64,000 nucleotides of DNA from CAVWCW01 sp963753615. GTDB lineage: Bacteria > Pseudomonadota > Gammaproteobacteria > Chromatiales > Chromatiaceae. Both the position numbers and the translations under genes were made by a program. The first letter of the stretch is position 1. Every line of letters begins with the position of its first letter. Location of the stretch: positions 248,001-312,000 of the forward strand of contig CAVWCW010000014.1 of NCBI GenBank assembly GCA_963753615.1, read 5' to 3'. Under the pieces are notes generated by a model. It was not told the origin of the DNA, did not search any database, and saw nothing but the letters and a program-made list of their open reading frames with translations. Positions 26,203 to 37,227 of this stretch are shown here, piece by piece.

Positions 26203-27580
26203 TCAGGCCGCCTCGGCGCGACTGGCGGCTTCGTTAATATCGCCGACCATGTAGAATGCCTGCTCCGGCAAATGATCATACTCGCCGTCGAGGATGGCCT
26301 TGAAGCCGCTGATAGTGTCCTTGAGGCTGCAATACTTGCCCGGCGAGCCGGTGAACACCTCGGCGACGAAGAAGGGCTGTGACAGGAAGCGCTGGATTTT
26401 ACGCGCCCGGGCCACGGTCAGCTTGTCGTCTTCTGACAGTTCGTCCATGCCGAGGATGGCGATGATATCCTTCAATTCCTTGTAGCGCTGCAGCACGCCC
26501 TGGACACCGCGGGCCACATCGTAATGCTCCTGCCCCACCACATGGGGGTCCAGGATCCGGCTGGTGGAGTCGAGCGGGTCGACCGCCGGGTAAATACCAA
26601 GCTCGGCAATCTGCCGCGACAAAACCAACGTGGCATCCAGGTGGGCGAAGGTAGTTGCGGGCGAGGGGTCTGTGAGGTCGTCCGCCGGCACATATACCGC
26701 CTGGAAGGACGTGATAGAGCCGGTCTTGGTGGAAGTGATGCGCTCCTGTAGCGCGCCCATCTCGGCGGCCAGGGTTGGCTGGTAGCCCACCGCGGAGGGC
26801 ATGCGCCCGAGCAGAGCCGAGACCTCGGTGCCGGCCAGGGTGTAACGGTAGATGTTGTCGATGAACATCAGCACGTCGCGGCCTTCGTCGCGGAAGTGCT
26901 CGGCCATGGTCAGACCGGTGAGGGCAACGCGCAAGCGGTTGCCCGGGGGCTCGTTCATCTGGCCGTAAACCAGCGCCACCTTGTCGAGTACGCCGCCTTC
27001 CTGCATCTCGTGGTAGAAGTCGTTGCCCTCGCGAGTACGCTCGCCGACGCCCGCGAACACCGAGAAACCGGAGTGCTCTACCGCGATATTGCGGATCAAC
27101 TCCATCAGGGTCACCGTTTTGCCTACGCCGGCGCCGCCGAACAGGCCGATCTTGCCGCCCTTGGCAATCGGCATGATGAGGTCGATAACCTTGATTCCCG
27201 TCTCCAGGATCTCGGTAGAAGCCGCCTGCTCCTCGAAGGTAGGAGGGGCGCGGTGGATCGGCATGCTGGTCTCGGCGCCGATCTCCCCGCGCTCGTCCAC
27301 CGGGTTGCCAAGTACATCCATGATGCGCCCCAGGGTCTTGGTACCCACCGGCACCGAGATCGCCGACCCCGGTCGTGACCACCTCGGCCCCACGTTTGAG
27401 CCCGTCGGTGGAGCCCATGGCAATGGTGCGGGCCACGCCATCTCCCAGCTGCTGTTGGACTTCCAGCGTCAGCCCGTAGGATTCGATCTTGAGAGCTTCG
27501 TAGACCTTCGGCATCTCGCTCCGGGGGAATTCGACGTCGACCACCGCCCCGATAATTTCCACCACTTTACCCGAACTCAT
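26203..27580 (-). CDS. atpD: F1F0 ATP synthase beta subunit, one frame disruption near 27365
   Basis: This is the catalytic beta subunit. The start is ATG 27580 (MSSGKVVEIIGAVVDVEF). Reading on gives GLKRGAEVVTTG; the following sequence AISVPVGTKTLGRIMDVLG is in the next frame and runs to the stop at 26203. On the coding strand the junction reads ACCGGGGTCGGCG; removing one G restores TTGSAISVPVG, the family consensus. Walker A (GGAGVGKTV) and the DELSEDDK signature are intact. An extra G in a G run, and the essential nature of the gene, point to sequence error rather than gene loss. It lies 72 nt after atpG. Confidence 0.93.
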
Positions 27581-27652
27581 TTCTGGTTCCTCGCTCTGCC
27601 CTGGGGCATTCTTGCGCAAAAGTTGAAAGTAAATACTGGTTGGCTGCGGCCC

Positions 27653-28516
27653 CTAGACGGCGGCGGCGCCACTCACGATCTCGGAGAGCTCCTGAGTAAT
27701 GGCTGCCTGGCGCGCTTTGTTGTAGATCAGTTGCAGCTCGTCGATCAGTCCACCCGCGTTGTCGGAAGCGGACTTCATCGCCACCATTCGCGCCGACTGC
27801 TCGCAGGCGCCGTTTTCCACCACGGCCTGGTAGGCCAATGCCTCGATGTATCGACTCAACAGATGTTCCAGCACATCCTTGGAATCCGGTTCGTAGATAT
27901 AGTCCCAATGGTGCTCGAGCTTCTTGTCCTGGTCTGGCTCGACGGGCACCAGCTGGACCACCTTGGGCTCCTGAGACATGGTGTTGACGAACTCGTTGTA
28001 GGAGACGTAGATGCGGTCGATTTCACCCGCCATATAGCCGTCGAGCATGCTCTTGACCGGCCCGATCAGGTCGTGAATGCGGGGCGCGTCGCCGATATGC
28101 GTGGCCTGGGCCCGAACCTGGCCCCCGAAACGGCGGAAGAACACCAGCGCCTTGGCGCCGATAGTGCAGAATTCGACCTGGCGCCCGGCCTCCATGTGGG
28201 CCTTGATTTCCTTGGCCAGCATACGGAACAGGTTGTTGTTGAGGCCTCCGCAAAGGCCTCGGTCGGAGGAGACCACGATATAGCCCACCCGCTTGGCTTC
28301 GCGCTTGTGATCCATAAACGGGTGCCGGTACTCGGGATTGGCATGTCCCAGGTGGGCGATAACCTGGCGCATCTTGTCGGTGTAAGGCCGGGAAGCCTGC
28401 ATCCTGTCCTGCGCCCGACGCATCTTACTGGCCGCCACCATCTGCATGGCGCCCGTGATCTTCTGCGTGTTCTTGATGCTGGCGATCTGGGTGCGGATCT
28501 CTTTCGCGCCTGCCAT
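27653..28516 (-). CDS. atpG: F1F0 ATP synthase gamma subunit
   Basis: This 287-residue central-stalk subunit starts MAGAKEIRTQIASIKNTQKITGAMQMVA, contains the family segment SDRGLCGGLN, and ends with the conserved helix (RMVAMKSASDNAGGLIDEL... ITQELSEIVSGAAAV). It rotates within the alpha3beta3 head, coupling proton flow to catalysis. Confidence 0.97.
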   Translation of the reverse strand: MAGAKEIRTQIASIKNTQKITGAMQMVAASKMRRAQDRMQASRPYTDKMRQVIAHLGHANPEYRHPFMDHKREAKRVGYIVVSSDRGLCGGLNNNLFRMLAKEIKAHMEAGRQVEFCTIGAKALVFFRRFGGQVRAQATHIGDAPRIHDLIGPVKSMLDGYMAGEIDRIYVSYNEFVNTMSQEPKVVQLVPVEPDQDKKLEHHWDYIYEPDSKDVLEHLLSRYIEALAYQAVVENGACEQSARMVAMKSASDNAGGLIDELQLIYNKARQAAITQELSEIVSGAAAV

Positions 28517-28554
28517 ACTGGAATCCTATGCGTTGATAGCTTCAGCCGATCGTC

Positions 28555-30096
<1,542 letters not shown>

Positions 30097-30111
30097 GTTG
30101 GCGTCTCTACC

Positions 30112-30651
30112 TTAAATTCCTAGTTCGCTGGCCAGATTGCCGAGTTGCCCTTTGAACGAGCCGTCGATCACCAGGTCGCCGGCACGAATAATCAGGCCGG
30201 CGATCAGGGAGGGATCCTTGTCGCTGGTAACCCGCACCTGACGCCCGAGCTTCGCCTGCAGGGCGTCGGCGAGGAGCTTTTCCTGCCCGGGACTGACTTT
30301 GTAGGCGGAGGTCAGGTGCACATCCATGGAGCCGAGGCCTTCGCTTTTGAGGGCCTCGTATAGGGCGGCGATTTCCGGCAACACCGGCAGACGCCGGTTA
30401 TCGGCCAGGAGGCGCACCAGATTCCGGGGCTCTGCTCCAAGGTTGTCGCCGCCGATGTCGATCACCAGCTCCGCACCTTGCGCTCTCTCTACTCGGGGGT
30501 TTGTGAGGATCGCGGCCAGCTGCGGATCGACTACCACCCCAGCCAGTAACTCCAAGGCTTCGGTCCAGGCGTCCAAGCTGTTGGTTTCCCGGGCGCGCTC
30601 GTATACCGCCTCCGCGTAGGGACGTGCAATGGTCGTATTCTCGACTGCCAT
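30112..30651 (-). CDS. atpH: F1F0 ATP synthase delta subunit
   Basis: The 179 residues start at MAVENTTIARPYAEAVYERA (30651); a longer in-frame extension to 31077 is only a shadow of atpF. The family C-terminal motif PSLIAGLIIRAGDLVIDGSFKGQLGNLA is complete. Delta joins the peripheral stalk (b subunits) to the F1 head. Confidence 0.96.
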   Translation of the reverse strand: MAVENTTIARPYAEAVYERARETNSLDAWTEALELLAGVVVDPQLAAILTNPRVERAQGAELVIDIGGDNLGAEPRNLVRLLADNRRLPVLPEIAALYEALKSEGLGSMDVHLTSAYKVSPGQEKLLADALQAKLGRQVRVTSDKDPSLIAGLIIRAGDLVIDGSFKGQLGNLASELGI

Positions 30652-30659
30652 AGCTGGGC

Positions 30660-31130
30660 CTATAGCTGCTTGGCGATTTCGTCGACCACGCCTTTGTGGG
30701 CCGCGGCGTCGATTTCGCGTTTGAGAATCTTTTCGGCCCCAGCCACCGCCAGGACAGCCACCTGCTCCCGCAACTGCTCGCGGGCGCGGCTCACCTCTCG
30801 TTCGATCTCCGCCCGTGCCGCCGACAGGATGCGCGCTCCCTCGTCTCGGGCATCGCCCTTGGCTTCCTCGACGATCCCCGCGCCACGCTTCTGGGCGTTT
30901 CCTACGATGTCGGAGGCGTCCGCCTTGGCCTTCTGCAGGATCTCGCTGGCCCGTTGCTTGGCCAATTCCTGCTCGTGCTTGCCGCGTTCGGCCTGAGCCA
31001 GACTGTCGGCGATACCCTTTTTGCGCGTATCCAGCGCAGCCACGATCGGGTTCCACACATACTTCATGGTGAACCACACGAACACCACGAAGGTGATCAG
31101 CTGACCGAATAGCGTCAGATTGATGTTCAT
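30660..31130 (-). CDS. atpF: F1F0 ATP synthase b subunit
   Basis: This 156-residue protein (same length as E. coli b) has one N-terminal membrane helix (NLTLFGQLITFVVFVWFTMKYVWNPI) and a long charged coiled-coil stalk (residues about 30-150). It dimerises to form the peripheral stalk. It ends 8 nt before atpH. Confidence 0.97.
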   Translation of the reverse strand: MNINLTLFGQLITFVVFVWFTMKYVWNPIVAALDTRKKGIADSLAQAERGKHEQELAKQRASEILQKAKADASDIVGNAQKRGAGIVEEAKGDARDEGARILSAARAEIEREVSRAREQLREQVAVLAVAGAEKILKREIDAAAHKGVVDEIAKQL

Positions 31131-31189
31131 CCCGAAATTACCTCGCTCTCTGGACTAGCTGGGACGACAGCTTGGTCGCTGAACCGAGG

Positions 31190-31423
31190 TTAACCGGCGA
31201 CCGCGAACAGCACATACATGGCCAGACCCACAGCGATCATGGGCACGGCGTCTACCAGACCCATGACGATGAAGAACTGGGTGCGCAACATGGGGATCAG
31301 TTCGGGCTGGCGGGCAGCGCCCTCCAGGAAACGCCCCCCAAGGACGCCGATACCCACCGCAGCACCGAGGGCACCCAGACCCATCATGATGGCGCCGGCA
31401 ATGTAGAGCAGTGCTTGTTCCAT
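31190..31423 (-). CDS. atpE: F1F0 ATP synthase c subunit
   Basis: This 77-residue hairpin of two membrane helices has a Gly/Ala-rich first helix (AGAIMMGLGALGAAVGIG), a polar loop (RQPEL) and a second helix (FFIVMGLVDAVPMIAVGLAMYV). The helix-2 carboxylate needed for proton carriage is the Asp in GLVDAVP. I see no sodium-type ligand set, so a proton ring is expected. Confidence 0.96.
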   Translation of the reverse strand: MEQALLYIAGAIMMGLGALGAAVGIGVLGGRFLEGAARQPELIPMLRTQFFIVMGLVDAVPMIAVGLAMYVLFAVAG

Positions 31424-31501
31424 TTCGATCTCCCGTACGTTGGTAGCTTGATCAGATTTTGAAGGATTAAAACTCTCAACCCGCGGCCCCGGCCGCCGGC
31501 G

Positions 31502-32362
31502 TCAGTGTTCGCTGTGCGCCATGTCCAGATAGACTATCGTCAGGGTCATGAAGATGAACGCCTGCAGCGTGATGATCAGGATATGGAAAATCGCCCAGCC
31601 GAGTTGCAGTACGCCACCGAACAGGCCTAGGACCAACCCGGCGCCGTACATCAGGGCGATCAGGATGAAGATCATCTCGCCGGCATACATGTTGCCGAAC
31701 AGACGCAGGGCCAGCGAAACCGGCTTGGCGATCAGGCTGACGAACTCGAGAACGAAGTTGACAGGAATGAACAGCGCCTGCACTACCGGATTGCCGGAGG
31801 AGAACGGTTGCATGGTCAACTCGCCGGCGAAACCGCCGATCCCCTTGATCTTGATGCTGTAGTAAAGCACCAGCACGAACACGCCGATGGCCATGCCGAA
31901 GGTCGCATTGGGGTCTGTGGTGGGTACCACTTTCATAAAGTGAATGCCGAACAGCTTGGCGATCTCCGGTATCAAGTCCACCGGCACCAGATCCATCAGG
32001 TTCATTAGAAAGATCCAGACGAAAACGGTCAACGACAGGGGGGCTACCATGCGGTTGCGGCCGGAGAACGAGCCGCGCACGCTGGTCTCGACGAACTCCA
32101 CCATCCACTCGGCGAAGTTCTGAGCCGGGCCCGGCACGCCGGCGGTTACCTGGTCCGCCACCCTCTTGAAGAACCACAGAAACAGGACCCCAAGGCCGAT
32201 GGAAAAAAACATGGTGTCCACATGGATGGCGTTAAAGCCCATTGCCTTGGCCTCGGCCGCGTCGTGGGCAAAACCCCAGCCGCCTTCGGGCAGCTTGCCG
32301 AAGGTGAGGTTGGTCAGATGGTGCCTGATGTACTCGCCGGAGGTTAGGGCGTCGCCTGCCAT
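31502..32362 (-). CDS. atpB: F1F0 ATP synthase a subunit
   Basis: This 286-residue polytopic membrane protein has the conserved essential Arg region (SLIAKPVSLALRLFGNMYAGEM) and the C-terminal helix LQAFIFMTLTIVYLDMAHSEH. It forms the proton half-channels against the c-ring. It lies 24 nt after atpI. Confidence 0.97.
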   Translation of the reverse strand: MAGDALTSGEYIRHHLTNLTFGKLPEGGWGFAHDAAEAKAMGFNAIHVDTMFFSIGLGVLFLWFFKRVADQVTAGVPGPAQNFAEWMVEFVETSVRGSFSGRNRMVAPLSLTVFVWIFLMNLMDLVPVDLIPEIAKLFGIHFMKVVPTTDPNATFGMAIGVFVLVLYYSIKIKGIGGFAGELTMQPFSSGNPVVQALFIPVNFVLEFVSLIAKPVSLALRLFGNMYAGEMIFILIALMYGAGLVLGLFGGVLQLGWAIFHILIITLQAFIFMTLTIVYLDMAHSEH

Positions 32363-32385
32363 TTTTGTTTCTACCCGTAACGTCT

Positions 32386-32751
32386 CTACTCAAGAAAGTG
32401 CGCGGCCAGCGGCGACAGCATCTGGATCAGCAAGAAGCCGCCGAACAGGGAGGCCGCGCTCAGGGGACGAATCCAGAGGAAGGCCCCTGCGAACATTAAA
32501 CCGGTCAGGATGAGCTTTCCCAGCTCCGCGCCATAGAAGCTGCCGACCATGCGCTCGGGTTGCTGGGCCCGGTAGGGGCCGAATACCCTAGCGGCAAAGA
32601 AGCCGTTGGCGACCAGCGCGATCATGCCGCCGGCAAGGCCGGACCAGGCATACTTGGGCCCCAGAAGCAGGAGCATGAGCGGCAAAGCCAGGGCGGCGGC
32701 GAATTGCACCAGAAGCAACCGGTAGGCCAAGCCTCTATCACGCGCCATCAT
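32386..32751 (-). CDS. atpI: ATP synthase assembly protein AtpI
   Basis: This 121-residue protein has four predicted membrane helices and the AtpI-typical stretch YRAQQPERMVGSFYGAELGKLILTGLMF. AtpI assists c-ring assembly. It is the first gene of the atp operon, with a strong promoter 45 nt upstream. Confidence 0.9.
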   Translation of the reverse strand: MMARDRGLAYRLLLVQFAAALALPLMLLLLGPKYAWSGLAGGMIALVANGFFAARVFGPYRAQQPERMVGSFYGAELGKLILTGLMFAGAFLWIRPLSAASLFGGFLLIQMLSPLAAHFLE

Positions 32752-32795
32752 ACCAGCCGCCTAACCCCGAAAGCCAGTGCGAACCAAGGCCGGGA

Positions 32796-32825
32796 AGTAT
32801 AAGGTCTGGCGGTCTATAAGGTCAA
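32796..32825 (-). promoter_or_regulatory. sigma-70-type promoter of the atp operon
   Basis: On the minus strand TTGACC (32825-32820) and TATACT (32801-32796) are separated by 18 bp, and the TATACT hexamer lies 45 nt before the atpI start. Both hexamers are near consensus. Confidence 0.65.
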
Positions 32826-32892
32826 ACGATGGGGAAATAAGTTCGTTAATGGTAAGCCTTGCCGAATTCAATGCTCGGCCGAACGGCGCGCC

Positions 32893-33777
32893 TCATTGAA
32901 TATGCTCGAGGATACCGTCGAGTTCGTCCAGACTGTTGTAGGCGATCACCAGCTTGCCCTTGCCGCGGCCCGATTGCTGGATCTGCACCCGGGCCCCCAG
33001 GCGTTCGGACAGATCGTCCTGCAGGCGGCGCACATTTGGGTCCTCCCGCGGCGGCTCCGTCCTGGCCGGCTGGGTTTCGATGCCTTGCAGCCGGCGCACC
33101 AGCTTCTCGGTCTCGCGCACCGACAACCCACGCCCCACCACCTGGCGCGCAGCGTCGCTCTGAGCGCTGCTCTTCAACCCGAGCAGGGCCCGAGCGTGGC
33201 CCATTTCCAGGCGCCCCTCAGCAATCAGGGTCTTTACGTCCTCATTCAGCTCCAGCAGCCGCATCAAATTGGTGACCGTGGTGCGTGATTTGCCCACGGC
33301 CTCGGCCACCTGTTGGTGGGTCAGGGCGAAGTCGTGCAACAGCCGGTGCAGGGCCCCGGCCTCTTCCAGCGGATTGAGGTCGTCGCGCTGGATATTCTCG
33401 ATCAGGGCCATGGCCATGGCGGTCTGCTCGTCGACCTCGCGCACCACCACCGGAATCTCCTGTAGCCCCGCCTGCTGGCTGGCTCGCCAACGCCGCTCGC
33501 CGGCGATGATCTCGTAGCGGTCGTCCTCGACCGGACGCACCACGATGGGCTGGATCACCCCCTGTGAGGCGATGGAGTCGGCCAGCTCGCGCAGGCTGTC
33601 GGGGTCGAAGTTGCGCCGCGGCTGGTGGCGCCCGCGCTGGATCAGGTCCACCGGGAGGCTGGTGGTAGGCATCTCTATCTGGGACGCCACGTCCGAACCT
33701 TCACGCTGCTGATGACCGGCGGCACCGCCGAGCAGGGCGTCCAGGCCCCGGCCCAGACCGCGTTTCTTGGCTACCAT
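32893..33777 (-). CDS. parB: chromosome-partitioning protein ParB
   Basis: The start MVAKKRGLGRGLDALLGG (33777) is the canonical ParB N-terminus; the frame upstream overlaps parA. Across 294 residues it has the CTP-binding N-domain (ENIQRDDLNPLEEA, GERRWRASQ), the helix-turn-helix (LTHQQVAEAVGKSRTTVTNLMRLLEL) and a C-terminal dimerisation region. It binds parS sites and spreads. Two perfect parS sites lie in recF at 49318 and 49933. It follows parA by 16 nt. Confidence 0.97.
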   Translation of the reverse strand: MVAKKRGLGRGLDALLGGAAGHQQREGSDVASQIEMPTTSLPVDLIQRGRHQPRRNFDPDSLRELADSIASQGVIQPIVVRPVEDDRYEIIAGERRWRASQQAGLQEIPVVVREVDEQTAMAMALIENIQRDDLNPLEEAGALHRLLHDFALTHQQVAEAVGKSRTTVTNLMRLLELNEDVKTLIAEGRLEMGHARALLGLKSSAQSDAARQVVGRGLSVRETEKLVRRLQGIETQPARTEPPREDPNVRRLQDDLSERLGARVQIQQSGRGKGKLVIAYNSLDELDGILEHIQ

Positions 33778-33793
33778 TGTTTTTTCTCCAACC

Positions 33794-34579
33794 TCAGGCG
33801 CTCGCGGCCTGGCGCCGTTCGCTTCGCCGCAGCAACTCGCTGGCCAGTGCCAGGTAGGCCACCGCACCTCGTGACGCGCGGTCGTAGGCCACCACCGGCA
33901 ACCCATGGCTGGGAGCTTCGGCCAGGCGTACGTTGCGGGGGATAATGCTGCGGTAGACCAGCTCCGAGAAATGGGTCAGCAGCTGGGCCGAGACCTCATT
34001 GGCCAGGTTGTTGCGGGCGTCGTGCATGGTGCGCAGTATGCCCTCGACCTCCAGCCCCGGGTTATGGCTGGCTTGGATCTGGCCGATGGTCTGGAGCAAT
34101 GCGGACAATCCTTCCAGCGCGTAGTACTCGCACTGGATCGGAATCAGCACCCCGTCCGATGCAATCAGGGCATTGACCGTGAGCATATTCAGCGACGGCG
34201 GGCAGTCGATGAGCACGAAGTCGTAGCGCTCGCGCGCCCCTTCCAAGGCCATGCGCAGGCGCTTCTCCTTGAGCGGGGCGGTCATCAGACCGACCTCGGC
34301 AGCGGTCAGATCACCATTGGCGGGCAGGATGTGCAACTGGCTGTCGGGCACCGTCTGCACCGCGTCTTCCAGCCGGGTCTCCGCCAGCAGCACGTCGCAG
34401 GAGGACTTCTCCAACTGGTGCTTGTCGACGCCGCAACCCATGGTGGCATTGCCCTGGGGGTCCAGGTCCACCAGCAGCACCTTACGCTTCATGGCCTCCA
34501 GGGAGGCCGCGAGATTGACCGCGGTGGTGGTCTTTCCGACCCCGCCCTTCTGGTTGGCTATGGTGATGATTCTGCCCAT
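33794..34579 (-). CDS. parA: chromosome-partitioning ATPase ParA (Soj)
   Basis: These 261 residues start MGRIITIANQKGGVGKTTTAVNLAAS, with the deviant Walker A motif of ParA/MinD proteins. VLLVDLDPQGNATMG and DFVLIDCPPSLNMLTVNAL follow. It moves ParB-parS complexes and lies in the order mnmG-rsmG-parA-parB, as in most proteobacteria. Confidence 0.97.
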   Translation of the reverse strand: MGRIITIANQKGGVGKTTTAVNLAASLEAMKRKVLLVDLDPQGNATMGCGVDKHQLEKSSCDVLLAETRLEDAVQTVPDSQLHILPANGDLTAAEVGLMTAPLKEKRLRMALEGARERYDFVLIDCPPSLNMLTVNALIASDGVLIPIQCEYYALEGLSALLQTIGQIQASHNPGLEVEGILRTMHDARNNLANEVSAQLLTHFSELVYRSIIPRNVRLAEAPSHGLPVVAYDRASRGAVAYLALASELLRRSERRQAASA

Positions 34580-34618
34580 GGGCTCGTCCGGGACTTGAGT
34601 CCTTCAACTAACGCTAGG

Positions 34619-35275
34619 TCAAGACCAGACGATCCGGACCAGGTGCCGCTCGCGTTGCAGCTGCGGAACCTCCAAGGGTATGACGCGCAGCGCCAGCGAA
34701 TCAAGGACCAAATCCTCCAGCTCGGCGTCGATCTCGGCTCGCTGGCCCTTCATTGCCAGCAGCCGGCCGCGGCCGCCGCGCAGCAACGGAGGCACCAGGC
34801 TCAGGATTGCACCCAGCGCGGCAAAGGCCCGGGCGGTGATGCAGTCGAATCCGACCGCCGGGCGGTAGGCGTCCGCCCGCTCCCGCACCACCTGCACATT
34901 CGCCAGCCGGAGCTCGGTCAACGCCTGCTCGACGAAACGGGTCTTTTTTCCGTTGCTGTCTAGCAGCGTGAAACTGCGCTCCGGATTTACCACCGCCAAG
35001 GGCAGGCCGGGCAAACCTGGGCCGGTACCCAGATCCAGAATCCGCTCGCCTCGCAGATAGGCATGGATGGCCAGGCTGTCGAGCAGGTGGGCGGAAATCA
35101 TCTGCGCCGGCTCGCGCACCGCGGTCAGGTTGTAGGCCCGGTTCCAGCGCGCCAGCAGGGCCACATAATCCAATAGTCGAGCCCGCTGAGCTGGGTCGGC
35201 CGCGATGCCCAGGGCCTGCAGGCCCGCGGCCAAGCTGCGCACCCAGGCCGGATCATGCGCATCGGCGGCCCGCAT
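34619..35275 (-). CDS. rsmG: 16S rRNA (guanine-527-N7) methyltransferase
   Basis: This 218-residue SAM methyltransferase has RILDLGTGPGLPGLPLAVV as motif I and LLDSNGKKTRFVEQ as motif II. It modifies G527 of 16S rRNA. Its start overlaps the mnmG stop by one base, as in many genomes. Confidence 0.96.
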   Translation of the reverse strand: MRAADAHDPAWVRSLAAGLQALGIAADPAQRARLLDYVALLARWNRAYNLTAVREPAQMISAHLLDSLAIHAYLRGERILDLGTGPGLPGLPLAVVNPERSFTLLDSNGKKTRFVEQALTELRLANVQVVRERADAYRPAVGFDCITARAFAALGAILSLVPPLLRGGRGRLLAMKGQRAEIDAELEDLVLDSLALRVIPLEVPQLQRERHLVRIVWS

Positions 35276-37140
35276 CAGGCGGACTTGCGCCGCAGATGGA
35301 TCAACAGCAGGGACAGAGCCGCCGGGGTGACGCCGGGGATGCGCCCCGCCTGGCCCAGGGTGGCGGGGCGGTGGCGCAGGAACTTCTCACGCACCTCCGC
35401 CGATAAGCCGCGTACCTGTCCGTAGTCGAAATCGTCCGGCAGGCGCACCGCCTCGTGGCTGCGCTGGCGCTCGATCTCCGCCTGCTGGCGGTCGATATAG
35501 CCGGCGTACTTGGCCTGGACCTCGATCTGCTGGACCACCTGGGGGTCGCTCGCGCCCGGTCCCAGGCCGGGCAGTCGCATCAGCTCCGCGTAGCCAAGCT
35601 CGGGCCGAGCCAGCAACTCCAGCGCCCGCACCTCGCGGCTCAGGCGGGTTTCCGGCAGCTGGCCGGGGTCGATCTCCGCCGGCCGCACCCAGTGGTCGCG
35701 CAGGCGCTGGCGCTCGCGTTCGATGGCCTCGCGCTTGGCCTCGAAAACGGCCCAGCGCTCGTCACCCACCAACCCCAGCCCGCGGCCGATTTCGCTCAAG
35801 CGCAGGTCGGCGTTGTCCTCGCGCAGCAGCAGACGATACTCTGCCCGGCTGGTAAACATCCGGTAAGGCTCCTGGGTGCCGCGGGTGATCAGGTCGTCTA
35901 CCAGCACCCCGAGATAGGCCTGATCACGGCGCGGGCTCCAGGGCTCCCGCTCCCGCACCTGCAGGGCGGCGTTGGCCCCGGCCAGCAGGCCTTGGGCGGC
36001 GGCCTCCTCGTAACCGGTTGTGCCGTTGATCTGGCCTGCAAAGAACAGGCCGGCCAGGTGCTTGGTCTCCAAGCTCGGACGTAGGTCTCGGGGGTCGAAA
36101 TAGTCGTATTCGATGGCATAACCGGGACGGGTGATGTGGGCCCGCTCGAAGCCCCGCATGCTGCGAACCGCCTCCAACTGGACGTCGAACGGCAGGCTGG
36201 TGGAGATGCCGTTGGGGTAGACCTCGTTGCTATCCAGGCCCTCGGGCTCGATAAAGACCTGGTGGGTGTCCTTGTCGGCAAAGCGCACCACCTTGTCTTC
36301 GATGGAGGGACAGTAGCGGGGCCCCACCCCCTCGATCACGCCGGTAAACATGGGCGAGCGCGACAACCCGGCGCGGATGATCTCGTGGGTGCGAGCATTG
36401 GTGTGGGTGATGTGGCAGGGGACCTGGCGCGGGTGTTCGGCCGTCGATCCCAGGTAAGAAAACACCGGGGTCGGTTCGTCGCCGGGCTGGGCTTGGAGTC
36501 CGGCATAGTCGATACTGCGGGCGTCGATACGGGGTGGGGTTCCGGTCTTGAGGCGCTCGACGCGGAACGGGAGTTCGCGCAGGCGTTCGGCCAGCGCATT
36601 GGCAGGGGCATCGCCGGCGCGACCGCCTGCGTAGTTGCTGAGCCCGATATGGATACGCCCGCCGAGAAAAGTCCCCACGGTGAGTACCACTGACCGGGCG
36701 CGAAAGCACAGGCCCATCTGGGTCTTCACACCGGTGACCCGCTCGCCTTCCACCAGCAGGTCGTCCACCCCCTGCTGAAAAAGCGCCAGGTTCGGCTGGT
36801 TTTCCAGCAGCCAACGTATCGCCGCCCGATAGAGGACGCGGTCGGCCTGAGCGCGAGTCGCGCGCACCGCCGGGCCCTTGCGGGCATTCAGGGTGCGGAA
36901 CTGGATGCCGGCGCGATCGGTGGCCCGGGCCATGGCGCCGTCCAGGGCGTCTACCTCCTTCACCAGGTGACCCTTGCCGATGCCGCCAATGGCGGGATTG
37001 CAGCTCATCTGGCCCAGGGTCTCGATATTCTGGGTCAGCAGCAGCGTGCGCGCGCCCATACGGGCCGCGGCCAGGGCCGCCTCGGTGCCGGCGTGTCCAC
37101 CGCCGACCACGATTACGTCATGAGTATCGGGATAAAGCAT
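35275..37140 (-). CDS. mnmG: tRNA U34 carboxymethylaminomethyl modification protein MnmG (GidA)
   Basis: This 621-residue flavoprotein has the N-terminal FAD site VIVVGGGHAGTEAALAAARMG, the family block MSCNPAIGGIGKGHLVKEVDALDG, and C-terminal helical segments (RLPGLGPGASDP...). With MnmE it installs the cmnm5 group at wobble U34. Here mnmE is separated from mnmG by the moxR operon. Confidence 0.97.
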   Translation of the reverse strand: MLYPDTHDVIVVGGGHAGTEAALAAARMGARTLLLTQNIETLGQMSCNPAIGGIGKGHLVKEVDALDGAMARATDRAGIQFRTLNARKGPAVRATRAQADRVLYRAAIRWLLENQPNLALFQQGVDDLLVEGERVTGVKTQMGLCFRARSVVLTVGTFLGGRIHIGLSNYAGGRAGDAPANALAERLRELPFRVERLKTGTPPRIDARSIDYAGLQAQPGDEPTPVFSYLGSTAEHPRQVPCHITHTNARTHEIIRAGLSRSPMFTGVIEGVGPRYCPSIEDKVVRFADKDTHQVFIEPEGLDSNEVYPNGISTSLPFDVQLEAVRSMRGFERAHITRPGYAIEYDYFDPRDLRPSLETKHLAGLFFAGQINGTTGYEEAAAQGLLAGANAALQVREREPWSPRRDQAYLGVLVDDLITRGTQEPYRMFTSRAEYRLLLREDNADLRLSEIGRGLGLVGDERWAVFEAKREAIERERQRLRDHWVRPAEIDPGQLPETRLSREVRALELLARPELGYAELMRLPGLGPGASDPQVVQQIEVQAKYAGYIDRQQAEIERQRSHEAVRLPDDFDYGQVRGLSAEVREKFLRHRPATLGQAGRIPGVTPAALSLLLIHLRRKSA

Positions 37141-37227
37141 CGCGATTGCCAGGGTCTGGATATAGAATGGCGATTTTACCTCAAATCAGGCTCGCATCGA
37201 GCGGGCGAGCGGCGCGGGAGCCCCCCA

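Noticed and set aside
30652..31077. Long N-terminal extension of atpH
   Set aside because: The upstream part of this frame is antiphase sequence of atpF; the family N-terminus begins at 30651.
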